Origin: Lachnospiraceae bacterium
GTDB taxonomy: Bacteria; Bacillota; Clostridia; Lachnospirales; Lachnospiraceae
DNA: 64,000 bases
Direction: 5' to 3'
Assembly: GCA_017480195.1 (NCBI GenBank)
Contig: JAFVBE010000038.1
Location: 1-64,000 of the forward strand
The position numbers and the translations under genes are program-made. The notes beneath the pieces are model-generated. The model was not told where the DNA came from, searched no databases, and saw only the letters and a list, made by a program, of their open reading frames with translations. How positions within the stretch are numbered: position 1 is the stretch's first letter; each line of letters starts with the position of its first letter. Of this stretch, positions 8,122 through 16,817 are shown piece by piece.

Positions 8122-8469
8122 TTAATCTGTGATTTTTGCACCGCATACTCCACAGTAATTCATGCCTGTAGCGGTCTTGGAACCACATTTCGGGCAAATC
8201 ATCTTCTTCACCTTTTTGGCAGATGAGGTGGTCTCAATCACCTGTCTAGCCTCCTTGATTGCCTCATAGCGTTCCATTACGGCAGGATTAAATTTCTCTC
8301 CTGCATCAAGCTGTATAAGTACAAGATTTCCTAATTCATTTGTGAGGTTCTTAATCATCTTCTCCTGTTCAGCAATCTGCCCATTCAGCTTGAAGTTATC
8401 CTTTCCATTTTTCATGGCCTGTGCAGTTCCCGCAAGCCCTGCACTCATCTTTCCTGTAAAATTAGACAT
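8122..8469 (-). CDS. small coiled-coil protein with C-terminal zinc ribbon
   Basis: This 115-residue protein has a helical N-terminal two thirds (residues 1-85, with a heptad-like region around EQEKMIKNLTNELGNLV) and a C-terminal zinc ribbon CPKCG-x10-CGVCG, residues about 92-111. Short proteins of this design are common in Firmicutes and probably act as adaptor or scaffold proteins. I cannot assign a function. It is a single-gene unit with its own terminator. Confidence 0.75.
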   Translation of the reverse strand: MSNFTGKMSAGLAGTAQAMKNGKDNFKLNGQIAEQEKMIKNLTNELGNLVLIQLDAGEKFNPAVMERYEAIKEARQVIETTSSAKKVKKMICPKCGSKTATGMNYCGVCGAKITD

Positions 8470-8622
8470 ATGTTATCACCATTCCTTTCACATAATATAC
8501 ATCTTTCCTGATGTTGAAATGATGATAACATTCATTTGTTTCAAACTTGCTAAAATAATATTGCTGAAATGTTAATCCTCAGATTATTTCTTCATCTTCA
8601 AGCTTCACAGCCTTCGATATAT

Positions 8623-8650
8623 TGGGAAACAGTCAACCGACTGTTTCCCA
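8623..8650. terminator. strong hairpin after the Rpn gene, without a clear T tract
   Basis: TGGGAAACAGTC (8623-8634) and GACTGTTTCCCA (8639-8650) form a perfect 12-bp stem with loop AACC, 16 bp beyond the stop of the minus-strand gene at 8667. Neither side has a run of T, so it may act as an mRNA 3-prime stabiliser rather than a true terminator. Confidence 0.5.
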
Positions 8651-8666
8651 CTTATTAATGCTTGTT

Positions 8667-9521
8667 TTAGTTTTGCTTTTGTAAATTCTCTGTTTCAAGT
8701 TTTTCAATAACCTTTGAAACCTCTTCCTCTGAAATATCAAGCTTTCCTGCAATCTCTGAGACAGAAAGTCCAAACTCAAGACACATTTCAATTCTGCCTT
8801 TCATTTTAGCTTCAGCAACTCGATCACTAAAATAATGATCCATATATGGTTTTCCCTTCCTTTCCATTTCAATACTGTCGCCCCACTCTGTATCTTTCGT
8901 AAGCGCCTGCATTAGCTTTAAAACCTCATCCACGTGCTTTACAACCTCTCTCGGCGCTATGTAATTTTTATTCTTTCTCATTTGTACAAAATAATCAGCC
9001 ACGAACTTAAAATCACTCTTGAACTTATTAACCTGTTCATCAGTAAGATATGCAATCTCAAATACATTGATTTTGTAATCACTGACATAAGGCTTAAGGT
9101 ATTCAGGTATGGTGCCAAGACAGTCATATAATGAAAATCTCTTCCATCTTTTCTCACCGAAATACAACACAAGAGTTACTACTGGATAACGCTCTTTTAA
9201 CTCTTCATCTAAGGTCTCACTTTTGTATGCCGCACCATCATAGCCTATAACCCTAAACGGCATATCGTTATCCACATCTGTCTGATTCTCAAGACCATAT
9301 AAAGCAATTCTGATTTTACCTTCAGACCAGAATTTTGATACATCTCTCTCCTGTTCGTGTAGTATGCTGTCATCTGCTTTATATTGGCTTTTATCTTTAG
9401 TATTTGTAAGAGATTCAGGATTTACTCTTTCTTGTCCGTCGAATAGAAGTACATTTACGATGTCAGCAAAAACATCGTTGTAATCCTCAAGTAGTTTCTC
9501 GGCAATGTCTTTCTCTGCCAT
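8667..9521 (-). CDS. Rpn family recombination-promoting nuclease/putative transposase
   Basis: The 284-residue protein is of the Rpn/YhgA-like PD-(D/E)XK type. It opens with MAEKDIAEKLLEDYNDVFAD, has a core with VTLVLYFGEKRWKRFSLYDCL, and ends in a short helix-turn-helix-like tail (CLEFGLSVSEIAGKLDISEE). Family members cut DNA and promote RecA-independent recombination, and in Lachnospiraceae they occur in many copies. I chose ATG 9521 since GGAGG lies 7 nt upstream. The gene stands alone. The tail differs from that of the fragment at 1-149, so they are distinct paralogues. Confidence 0.75.
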   Translation of the reverse strand: MAEKDIAEKLLEDYNDVFADIVNVLLFDGQERVNPESLTNTKDKSQYKADDSILHEQERDVSKFWSEGKIRIALYGLENQTDVDNDMPFRVIGYDGAAYKSETLDEELKERYPVVTLVLYFGEKRWKRFSLYDCLGTIPEYLKPYVSDYKINVFEIAYLTDEQVNKFKSDFKFVADYFVQMRKNKNYIAPREVVKHVDEVLKLMQALTKDTEWGDSIEMERKGKPYMDHYFSDRVAEAKMKGRIEMCLEFGLSVSEIAGKLDISEEEVSKVIEKLETENLQKQN

Positions 9522-9683
9522 TCCCACTCCTCCTTTACATTATTCAGTTTTCTCTTGCAAATACTTTATAAGCAAATATGATGTTTAAGGTCATACCAGC
9601 TTATAGTCTTATTTTAATGGATTGGTTAGGGGAAATCAATAAAATAATCTATAAAAACATGTAATATATCAATTTATAATATT

Positions 9684-9976
9684 TTACTTTTTTGTTATTT
9701 CTATGTTATCAATATTCAAATTATCAGCAACAACATTAACATAATACTCATCTCCTAGTATTCCATTAATTTTAATACTATAATAATCTTCTTTCCCCAT
9801 TGTATTTTGGGGAATATTATCTACCGGAACCCAAACACTTGGTATATCTCTAAAATTTGCTTTATAAACACTATTATCAGAATTATTTATAAAAAATCAT
9901 TAATTATATTACTAACAGATTCTTCTATATTAATGTTTTTATATTCATCTTTTAAAATAAAATACAATTTAGGCAT
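9684..9976 (-). pseudogene. small hypothetical gene broken by a frameshift at a T run
   Basis: On the minus strand, ATG 9976 opens MPKLYFILKDEYKNINIEES and continues to SVSNIINDFL then TAA. Allowing one extra base in the T6 run (about 9893-9898), the frame continues INNSDNSVYKANFRDIPSVW, through KEDYYSIKINGILGDEYYV and on to TAA 9686-9684, about 97 residues in all. Both halves look like real coding sequence. It is either a decayed gene or a sequencing error in a homopolymer. No good ribosome site precedes it. The product is not recognised; size and composition would suit a small immunity-type protein, but that is only a guess. Confidence 0.5.
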
Positions 9977-10043
9977 TTATAATAATTTTTAATACTGTAT
10001 TCTTATCGTATCTTTTCAATCTATGACCTTCTTTCAAATAAAA

Positions 10044-10069
10044 AAGAGTTGCCCATATGGACAACTCTT
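10044..10069 (-). terminator. intrinsic terminator ending the tandem-repeat RNA
   Basis: AAGAGTTG (10044-10051) pairs with CAACTCTT (10062-10069), and the stem extends inward as CC/GG. The minus strand continues with TTTTTTATTTG. Confidence 0.85.
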
Positions 10070-10234
10070 AAGATTCGTTTTTGCTGATTTTTCTGTTGTC
10101 TGCCAACTTGCCGTCCTACAAAAGCGGCTTAACTGTGGAGTTTTTTTGTTGCTCCCCAACTTGCTATCCTATAATAATAGCATAAATGTCAGATTTTTAA
10201 GGTGTCAGCACACCTGAATGAAATTTTTCATTCT
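10044..10234 (-). ncRNA. candidate structured RNA with two tandem repeat units and terminator
   Basis: A minus-strand transcript of about 190 nt is predicted between a promoter (10241-10269) and a strong terminator (10044-10069). It contains two copies, 53 bp apart, of a unit made of a hairpin (GCTAT/ATAGC at 10163-10181; GCCG/CGGC at 10110-10128), the invariant AAGTTGG, and a second small hairpin GTTG-N5-CAAC (10148-10160 and 10095-10107). The first hairpin changes by compensating base changes between copies, which supports a conserved RNA fold. In unit 1 the loop GGGAG can also pair with CTCC downstream. The small broken gene at 9684-9976 lies just downstream. The function is unknown. Confidence 0.5.
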
Positions 10235-10240
10235 ATAATT

Positions 10241-10269
10241 ATTAGATAAATCTAAAGATATAATGTCAA
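10241..10269 (-). promoter_or_regulatory. candidate promoter of the tandem-repeat RNA
   Basis: On the minus strand a perfect TTGACA (10264-10269) is followed after 17 bp by TCTAAT (10241-10246). The predicted start is near 10234, ahead of small hairpins (AATGAAA/TTTCATT and AGGTG/CACCT) and the repeats. Confidence 0.5.
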
Positions 10270-10393
10270 TGGGAAATAAAAAATATTATATTTCGTTTGA
10301 ATATTATTTTATAAAAAAGAATATTTCAATTGAGATTATATAACATCATTTTTATCCTGTCAACCATCGACAAATTTAATAATTTATTTCCCA

Positions 10394-11650
10394 TTACAAC
10401 ACAATCCTTATCCTCGTTCCAAGCTCTGTCCTTGAGAGTATCTCGAAATGTCCCTTGTGTTTATCGACTATCCACTTGGATATGGATAATCCAAGTCCTG
10501 TACCCTGTATCTTCCTTGCCTCGTCTGAACGGTAGAAACGTTCAAACATATGCTGTACATCTGCCTCAGCCATGCCTATACCGCTGTCCTGTACCTGCAG
10601 ATATGGTCTGCTCTCTTCATTATGTCCGACCGAGAGCTTTATCTCGTCGCCCTTTTTCGTATATTTGGCTGCATTGTCTACAAGTATTCGCACAGCCTGT
10701 TTTAACATTGAAGCATCTGCATTTACTTTTATATTTTCATCTGAATCAGAGAATCTGTATGGATGTTCCTCATCTATCATTAGCGACTCCTCGTATATCT
10801 CCTTCATCATTTCATTTAAGGATATATCTTCGAAGTTCATCACATTTCTGCCACTGTCTCCCCTTGCTAAGAATAAAAGCTGCTCAACCAGATGATTCAT
10901 ATGCTCGGATTCATTTTTGATTGCGGCGATTGACTCATCCAAAACCGACTCGTCTTCCTTGCCCCAACGGTCAAGCATATTTGCATAGCCCTGAATGACT
11001 GCTATGGGCGTGCGAAGCTCATGAGAGGCATCATTTACGAATCTTGCCTGCTGATTGTAGGTATCGTGCATCCTCTTAAGCAGGTTGTTCATAGCAGTCT
11101 CAATCCCCTGCAAATCCTCATTCCCAAGTGATAGGGTTTTCTCGTCCTCCGGATTGATATGTGTTATGGCATCCTCGATAAGATGAAACTTGTCCTCATC
11201 AAATGACATACGGCTTATCTCATCTGCCTTTAATGCAAGCTCGTCAAGAGGCTTAAGCGTATTCTTAATCTTTACATATTCCGCATAGTGTGAGAATATA
11301 AGATTAAACATCTGAAATATAAATGCTATGCACACTATACCTATGATAAACCTGAATGCATTGTAAGCATTTACATTAATAAGCTCCTCGCCTGCATATG
11401 ACACCTTATAGGAAAGTGACTTTATTCCATCTCTCATCTGAAATATCCTTGTCCTATCCCACTTCAAATCGCCAAGTGCATTTATCTCCTGTTCCACTAT
11501 CCAGCCAAGTGATAGGGCAATGAATAAGAATAAATCTGCACCAATAAAAAGTCCCCATTTTGTGCCGGTAAGCTGTCTGTTCAGCTTCTTGGCTATTGAG
11601 GACGTTTTTTTGCTTTCTTTTTTGTGTTTTTTATTGCTATCTTCCGACAT
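10394..11650 (-). CDS. membrane sensor histidine kinase
   Basis: The 418-residue kinase has a Lys/Ser-rich N-terminus, membrane helices at about 33-52 and 100-120 flanking an outside segment of about 47 residues, a HAMP-like linker, a HisKA domain with SHELRTPI (His210), and an HATPase domain with N box DNAAKYT, G1 DSGIGM and G2 GTGLGLSI. It follows the response regulator at 11759-12607 by about 108 bp. The stimulus is unknown. Confidence 0.9.
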   Translation of the reverse strand: MSEDSNKKHKKESKKTSSIAKKLNRQLTGTKWGLFIGADLFLFIALSLGWIVEQEINALGDLKWDRTRIFQMRDGIKSLSYKVSYAGEELINVNAYNAFRFIIGIVCIAFIFQMFNLIFSHYAEYVKIKNTLKPLDELALKADEISRMSFDEDKFHLIEDAITHINPEDEKTLSLGNEDLQGIETAMNNLLKRMHDTYNQQARFVNDASHELRTPIAVIQGYANMLDRWGKEDESVLDESIAAIKNESEHMNHLVEQLLFLARGDSGRNVMNFEDISLNEMMKEIYEESLMIDEEHPYRFSDSDENIKVNADASMLKQAVRILVDNAAKYTKKGDEIKLSVGHNEESRPYLQVQDSGIGMAEADVQHMFERFYRSDEARKIQGTGLGLSISKWIVDKHKGHFEILSRTELGTRIRIVL

Positions 11651-11758
11651 ATACTCTCTTCCATTTTATTATCCGAAATCTATACATACTATAAAGTTAT
11701 AATACAAATTGCAATCCTACAAAGATAATTCATACCTTATATCTATATGTTTTATCCT

Positions 11759-12607
11759 CTAATTCGCCTTTATCACATATCCCACACCGCGTACCGTCTG
11801 TATCATCTTCACACCATACGCCTCGTCTATCTTAGTTCTTAAATACCTTATATACACATCTATTACATTGGTTTCGCCCACATATTCATATCCGCATACT
11901 CTCTCAAGCAGGGTATCACGGGATAGGACTATGTCCATATTCTCAAGCAGGGTTTTAAGCATTAAAAATTCTCGATTGGTCAACTCTATCTCCTTGCCGT
12001 TATATGTAACCTTATGTCTTGGTACATCAAGTACGAGGGCTTTCCATGTATATGTTTCACCCGGAACTGACCTTTTTACATGATTTGAATTAATTCCTGT
12101 ACTGCCAACACCTGCTGTAGCGCCTGCGCCATCTATTGCCGTACCCGCACTCATTCCACCTGAATATGTATTATTACTATTTATGTCAGAGTTAGCATTA
12201 TCTGCATTAACCACATTATTCGAATCATTTTCGCTGGCATCCTTACAATGCAATTTAAGCGCAACTCTTATCCTCGCAAGCAGCTCCTCTATCGCAAATG
12301 GCTTAGTGATATAGTCTACTGCTCCTGCATCAAGTCCCGACACCTTATCCATTACAGCATCTCTCGCAGTAAGGAGTATAACAGGTGTCGGCTTGTCCAT
12401 CTGCAATCGTCTTAATACCTCAAGTCCGTTTAAACCAGGAAGCATAATATCAAGCAGTATCAGAGTATAGTCATTAGCCATAGCCATATCGAGAGCCGCC
12501 CTGCCATCAAAAGCTTTCTCAACCTCATAGCCCTCATGTCGAAGCTCAAGCTCAATGAACCTCGCCAATTTTTCTTCGTCCTCTACTACCAGTATCTTTA
12601 CTCCCAT
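11759..12607 (-). CDS. OmpR-family response regulator with a long low-complexity linker
   Basis: The 282-residue regulator has a receiver domain (residues 1-120, phospho-acceptor Asp53 in LLDIMLPG, TARDA, TKPF) and a winged helix at the C-terminus (LTNREFLMLKTLLEN to VRGVGYVIKAN). Between them lies a segment of about 60 residues (about 123-182) rich in Asn, Ser, Gly, Ala and Asp, whereas family members normally have a linker shorter than 15 residues. The insertion is in frame and probably disordered. The cognate kinase is downstream at 10394-11650. Confidence 0.92.
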   Translation of the reverse strand: MGVKILVVEDEEKLARFIELELRHEGYEVEKAFDGRAALDMAMANDYTLILLDIMLPGLNGLEVLRRLQMDKPTPVILLTARDAVMDKVSGLDAGAVDYITKPFAIEELLARIRVALKLHCKDASENDSNNVVNADNANSDINSNNTYSGGMSAGTAIDGAGATAGVGSTGINSNHVKRSVPGETYTWKALVLDVPRHKVTYNGKEIELTNREFLMLKTLLENMDIVLSRDTLLERVCGYEYVGETNVIDVYIRYLRTKIDEAYGVKMIQTVRGVGYVIKAN

Positions 12608-12689
12608 TTCTTACCTCTTAATCCAAATATGAATACTATCACGCTTAAAACGCTTTCACGAATAATTCTTTTCAATATTACACAAATTA

Positions 12690-13220
12690 TTAGTTATTTT
12701 TAAACTCGTCCTTTACCTGTTCTGTAAATTCTGACGCCTTTTCCATAACCCTGTTTACTTCTTCGTTATTGCCTGTTCCTTCTATAGTGTACTTGTAATC
12801 ACAGAACAGTGAAATGATTATTAATATTACAAGTATCCACCATGCTGCAAGAAGTGCTATAACTGCAACCCACAATGGAACATTTATAATTGTCTTGTCA
12901 TTATGCTCAACCTTAAGATGATTGTCATTTAAGTACTTTGCTGCTTTCTTGAACATACGACCGATCTTCTTGCCAACGCTTTCCTCACTGCTTCGCTGCT
13001 CGTTCTCTCTTACTACCGCAGGAACATCTGCGTATTTTGGCTGCTGCTCAGCATCCGTCGTATAAGCTGTCTGCTCCGGTGATTTAACCTTACCCTGTTT
13101 CTCAAGATAAACCATTGCATCAAGCAGATCTCCATTACATTCGTTAAGTGCCTCTCTTGCTTCCTCATATGATACATCTGCACGCTGTCTTAATTTTTCA
13201 ACCTTTTCTAATTCATCCAT
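12690..13220 (-). CDS. DUF4342-type protein: UBA-like domain plus membrane helix
   Basis: The 176-residue protein starts with a UBA/TS-N-like three-helix domain (residues 1-42, with VSYEEAREALNECNGDLLDA, the classical pattern also found in EF-Ts). A polar linker follows, then a basic amphipathic stretch, then HNDKTIINVPLWVAVIALL, which forms one membrane helix (about 114-140), and a charged tail. Proteins with this design are annotated DUF4342 and have no established function. It precedes the response regulator gene by about 80 bp and may share its transcript. Confidence 0.75.
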   Translation of the reverse strand: MDELEKVEKLRQRADVSYEEAREALNECNGDLLDAMVYLEKQGKVKSPEQTAYTTDAEQQPKYADVPAVVRENEQRSSEESVGKKIGRMFKKAAKYLNDNHLKVEHNDKTIINVPLWVAVIALLAAWWILVILIIISLFCDYKYTIEGTGNNEEVNRVMEKASEFTEQVKDEFKNN

Positions 13221-13245
13221 TTCTCTCTACCTCTTTTCCTAAATT

Positions 13246-13262
13246 ACGGTTTTTAAAACCGT
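13246..13262. promoter_or_regulatory. perfect palindrome in the leader of the DUF4342 gene
   Basis: ACGGTTTT-T-AAAACCGT is a 17-bp perfect dyad about 26 bp upstream of the ATG at 13220. It could be an operator or an mRNA hairpin near the ribosome site. Confidence 0.35.
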
Positions 13263-13353
13263 CATGTCCTGTTGACAATACTTAATATAAACTATTAAGA
13301 TTAGAACATCTTTTAGGAAAGATTAAAATTAGATTAAAAATTAAATTATAATA

Positions 13354-14238
13354 TCAATGATGCTTTAGTCTCAAGCCGCTTTTACTGCCTGTGCTATCGT
13401 TCTCCCTATTCTGTCTCAGAGCCTCTCGCCTTTCATGCTGGGCATCAAGCTCGTCTAACTCATCATTCAGGCTCATCCTGTTGCTCCGTATATTACTGAA
13501 CACATCATTACTTATTATAATTTCGTGCTCAACCTCACCCATAATCGACATCTCTTCAAGGAAATCACGGATGGCATTCACGATAAGAAATACACCTAAG
13601 AGCGTAGCCACAATTCCAATAGCAGTCTTAAGTGCCTTATTCATATTAACTATAATTTCCAAAGAATTTTTCAGAGTTCTTGTGATAGATTGTTTTGCTG
13701 AGTTCTCATATGCTTCAAAAATAATATTATCAACATCCATCCTGACATATCCGCGCGAAACCATCATCTGCTTAGAACCTTCATCAAGCGAGTCACTGAA
13801 ATCAACGCCCTCATAGTCAGGTTCATTTGTTATCTTACCCTCCAGATATAATGTATCCGGTTTCTTACCGTTGTGCCAGGAATAATAATTATTACAGCTT
13901 TCAGCATATCCGCTGACTTTTCTATCTAAAGCACTATTCTTTGTTGTTTTAAGTACAATAAATCTTCCATTATTCATCTGGGCTATATAATAGCAGTTCA
14001 AATCATAGTTGACGCTGAATATATCATCAGTTTCAAGGAATAACACCCCGACATCCACGAGTCCGACATCTACTTCTGTTCCAAAAGTCGGAATTTCTTC
14101 TATACTATAATTACTTAAATCCTTTGAATTCTCCTTTGAAATAATTCTATCGCCTAAAAGCAGAAAAAAACCGATTTCTATCAACACTATTGCAATTATA
14201 AAATTTAGTATAACTCTTATGTTTTCAAAAATTCTCAT
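13354..14238 (-). CDS. two-helix membrane protein of unknown function
   Basis: The 294-residue protein has one membrane helix near the N-terminus (about 8-28), an outside domain of about 170 residues (beta-rich, including NNGRFIVLKTTKN and YSWHNGKKPDTLYLEGKI), a second helix (about 205-225), and a charged C-terminal tail with ELDELDAQHERREALRQNR. I do not recognise the family. The arrangement resembles DUF6709-like proteins of Clostridia, a weak suggestion. It stands alone upstream of the DUF4342 gene. Confidence 0.65.
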   Translation of the reverse strand: MRIFENIRVILNFIIAIVLIEIGFFLLLGDRIISKENSKDLSNYSIEEIPTFGTEVDVGLVDVGVLFLETDDIFSVNYDLNCYYIAQMNNGRFIVLKTTKNSALDRKVSGYAESCNNYYSWHNGKKPDTLYLEGKITNEPDYEGVDFSDSLDEGSKQMMVSRGYVRMDVDNIIFEAYENSAKQSITRTLKNSLEIIVNMNKALKTAIGIVATLLGVFLIVNAIRDFLEEMSIMGEVEHEIIISNDVFSNIRSNRMSLNDELDELDAQHERREALRQNRENDSTGSKSGLRLKHH

Positions 14239-14325
14239 TTTATATTATCCTCTCATCAAGTATCCAATTAATTATACATTATTCAATCAAATTTAACAAC
14301 CACCAAAGGTATGCATTACTCAAAT

Positions 14326-14354
14326 TTGCCTCCTCAGATGTTTTATAGTATAAT
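14326..14354 (+). promoter_or_regulatory. candidate promoter of the TraX-family gene
   Basis: TTGCCT (14326-14331) and TATAAT (14349-14354) are spaced by 17 bp, 65 bp before the ATG at 14419. Confidence 0.6.
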
Positions 14355-14418
14355 AACGCAGAAATAATTTCCAAATCAGATGTAACTATCTGCAAATTAT
14401 CGAAAAGAGGAATACGCA

Positions 14419-15183
14419 ATGACAACTTTTTTATTAAAATTAATTGCCATTATAACAATGACTATAGACCATATAGGTGCTGCAATAGGTCTGACCTATG
14501 CCAACGGAAACTTATACCTAAGTGGACTAATCCCACAAAATGTATATTTTCTATGCAGAGCTATCGGCAGAATTGCATTCCCTATATTCTGTTATATGAT
14601 AGTTGAGGGATATTATCACACAAGAGATGTTAAAAAATATGCCTTAAGACTTTTCATATTTGCACTAATCTCACAGGTGCCTTTTTCCCTTGCGTTTTTC
14701 AAGACGCCTTTTGACTTTGATACAAATGTATATTTCACACTTTTCTTCGGCCTTATATGTGTATATCTGGCTGATTACGAAAAGAAACAATATGCAGAAT
14801 ACAAAGAAAGCGGTGACAAGGCAATTCTTCGTTCCTGCATATGTGCTTACTTTGCCATACTTATTATAATGATTATATCAATAATACTTCGCACGGATTA
14901 TTCAGCATATGGAATAATGCTCATACTGTTATTTTATTATTTCAGAGTTGACTATCCATTATCAAGCAAAGAAGACTTAAATACATTTTTAAAGCTGTTT
15001 GTATCCATTACAATTTTTACACTTATATTCAGCAATACCTTCGAACTGTTTGGCTTACTTTCACTTATTCCGATAGCCTTTCATAACCATAAGAAAGGAC
15101 CGTCTATGAAATATGTTTTCTATGCATACTATCCGGTCCACCTGCTTGTACTTTATGGTATTTTTATAATGCTGAATGGATAA
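14419..15183 (+). CDS. TraX family membrane protein
   Basis: This 254-residue polytopic membrane protein begins with the TraX hallmark LLKLIAIITMTIDHIGA and continues RAIGRIAFPIFCYMIVEGYY and KYALRLFIFALISQVPF, all typical of the family. The founding member acetylates F pilin, but chromosomal homologues in Firmicutes are thought to be acyltransferase-like membrane enzymes with unknown substrates. It is transcribed alone on the plus strand and ends convergently against lrgB with an 18-bp gap. Confidence 0.9.
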   Translation: MTTFLLKLIAIITMTIDHIGAAIGLTYANGNLYLSGLIPQNVYFLCRAIGRIAFPIFCYMIVEGYYHTRDVKKYALRLFIFALISQVPFSLAFFKTPFDFDTNVYFTLFFGLICVYLADYEKKQYAEYKESGDKAILRSCICAYFAILIIMIISIILRTDYSAYGIMLILLFYYFRVDYPLSSKEDLNTFLKLFVSITIFTLIFSNTFELFGLLSLIPIAFHNHKKGPSMKYVFYAYYPVHLLVLYGIFIMLNG

Positions 15184-15200
15184 CCAATGCATATAAAAGT

Positions 15201-15902
15201 TTACAAAATATTAGCAAAAATTGCCGCTCCAAATACAGTTATGACTCCTGCAACAACTATGGAAAGGCTGCTCATGGCACCCTCTACATCACCAAGCTCC
15301 ATAGCCTTCGCTGTACCTATGGCATGGCTCGCAGTACCACAGGCTATACCTCTTGCTATCGGTTCTTCTATATGGAATATCTTAAATACAAGCTCAGCTA
15401 TGATATTGCCTGCCACTCCTGTCAAAATGATAACTATAACTGTTATGGACACATAGCCTCCAAGCTCCTCTGAAACTCCCATACCTATAGCAGTTGTAAT
15501 TGATTTAGGCAGAAGTGATACATATTCCTCATGTGTCATATCAAAGGCAAGACCGAGAGCCAACACTCCAAGCATACTTGCAATTACACCGGAGCTTATA
15601 CCGAGTATAATAGCCTTCCAATTATTCTTAAGTGCAGCAAGCTGTTCATAAAGCGGCACTGCAAGACATACGGTAACAGGCGTAAGCAGATAGCTTAAGT
15701 ATTCTGCTCCTGCACTGTACTTCTCATAGCTTATATGTCCGAATTTAAGTACGGCTATAACAATGATAATCGATATAAGAAGCGGATTAAAGATTCCCGA
15801 TTTAAACTTCTTTTTTAATAACGCGCCTATCTCATAAGCTGTAAGACTTAAAAGCAGTCCGAAGAATGCGGAGCCTTCAAAAGTTTTTGCTATCTCATTC
15901 AT
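15201..15902 (-). CDS. lrgB: LrgB/CidB family membrane protein
   Basis: The 233-residue, multi-helix membrane protein has the family signatures LLTPVTVCLAVPLYEQL, LLPKSITTAIGMGVSEELGG and CGTASHAIGTAKAMELG. LrgB and LrgA form a holin/antiholin-like or carbon-acid transport pair linked to cell lysis and pyruvate uptake in other Firmicutes. Its ATG overlaps the end of lrgA by 8 bp, so the two are translationally coupled. Confidence 0.92.
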   Translation of the reverse strand: MNEIAKTFEGSAFFGLLLSLTAYEIGALLKKKFKSGIFNPLLISIIIVIAVLKFGHISYEKYSAGAEYLSYLLTPVTVCLAVPLYEQLAALKNNWKAIILGISSGVIASMLGVLALGLAFDMTHEEYVSLLPKSITTAIGMGVSEELGGYVSITVIVIILTGVAGNIIAELVFKIFHIEEPIARGIACGTASHAIGTAKAMELGDVEGAMSSLSIVVAGVITVFGAAIFANIL

Positions 15903-16326
15903 CCTTCGTAACCTCCGTATTCATATTACTATCCGACTTAGGCACTGAAATCTCTGTATTATCTTGTGATGTACCATGTCTTAATTCGTATCTGATTGCA
16001 AACTGTGTCATAAGTCCCGAAACCGCCATAACAAGAATTGTTGTAGCGAAAATTACAACCACATACATATACCATTTCTCACTGATGAGCCCCCATGAAT
16101 TAATAAGTCCAACAGCCGCCGGAATAAATACAAGAGGCATAATCTCAATTAAAAACTTAGAGGTTTCCTTGACCTGTTCAACCTTAATAATACCTGTCAG
16201 AAGACACACGAACATAATCACAATACCATATATGCTTGCCGGAACCGGAAGCGGTATATAATGATTAAGCATCTCACCTATGAATGATATGAATAATATT
16301 ATCATAAATTGTTTTATGTATTTCAT
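15895..16326 (-). CDS. lrgA: LrgA/CidA family membrane protein
   Basis: The 143-residue protein has four membrane helices and the CidA/LrgA pattern YIPLPVPASIYGIVIMFVCLL and LLIEIMPLVFIPAAVGL-like segments. A charged C-terminal tail (SQDNTEISVPKSDSN) is an extension. The start at 16326 is chosen because ATGA overlaps the stop codon of the upstream YbaK-family gene. The order ybaK-like, lrgA, lrgB thus forms one overlapping unit. Confidence 0.9.
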   Translation of the reverse strand: MKYIKQFMIILFISFIGEMLNHYIPLPVPASIYGIVIMFVCLLTGIIKVEQVKETSKFLIEIMPLVFIPAAVGLINSWGLISEKWYMYVVVIFATTILVMAVSGLMTQFAIRYELRHGTSQDNTEISVPKSDSNMNTEVTKDE

Positions 16327-16802
16327 ACTTCTTCTTCCCAACCCTTACATACATCGCACCAGCCTTCTGCATCTGATGCAAATTCTAACTCATCAGGTGT
16401 AAGCCTTACGGAAGTAAACTCATCACCTCCGGCAGGATGGACGTATTCAAATCTTTTCATCGATACATCCAACCATACAGGAATATCATCCTTTATCGCA
16501 AACGGGCACACTCCTCCGGGAGCATGTCCCACCATATCTTCGACAACATCTCTCGGTATCATATGAGGCTTGGTATGAAACTGTCCCTTGAACTTAGAGC
16601 TGTTTACTCTTGCATCACCTGCCATAACCACAATAACAGGTTTTTCATCTACCAAAAATGAAAGTGTCTTGGCAATCTCAGCCTCACTGCAGCCAATCCT
16701 TATTGCCGCATGCTCCACAGTATCAATGGTTTCCTTGTGAACTGTGATTCTGTCAGCCAGATTCTTTTTCTCTAATTGTTCTTTAACTTTAATTACCGAC
16801 AT
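16323..16802 (-). CDS. YbaK/ProX-family aminoacyl-tRNA deacylase
   Basis: The 159-residue protein shows the YbaK/EbsC fold: IAKTLSFLVDEKPVIVVMAG with the conserved Lys, RVNSSKFKGQF, and VGHAPGGVCPFAIKDDIPVW with the GGVCPF loop. Such enzymes hydrolyse misacylated tRNA (for example Ala-tRNA-Pro or Cys-tRNA-Pro). A Cys-containing tail (WCDVCKGWEEE) is extra. It is the first gene of a unit with lrgA and lrgB, overlapping lrgA by 4 bp. Confidence 0.85.
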   Translation of the reverse strand: MSVIKVKEQLEKKNLADRITVHKETIDTVEHAAIRIGCSEAEIAKTLSFLVDEKPVIVVMAGDARVNSSKFKGQFHTKPHMIPRDVVEDMVGHAPGGVCPFAIKDDIPVWLDVSMKRFEYVHPAGGDEFTSVRLTPDELEFASDAEGWCDVCKGWEEEV

Positions 16803-16817
16803 AAAGTCCTCCTGCTG

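Noticed and set aside
10330..10920. 196-codon plus-strand frame opposite a histidine kinase
   Set aside because: Its residues are an antisense reading of conserved kinase motifs; it has no ribosome site.
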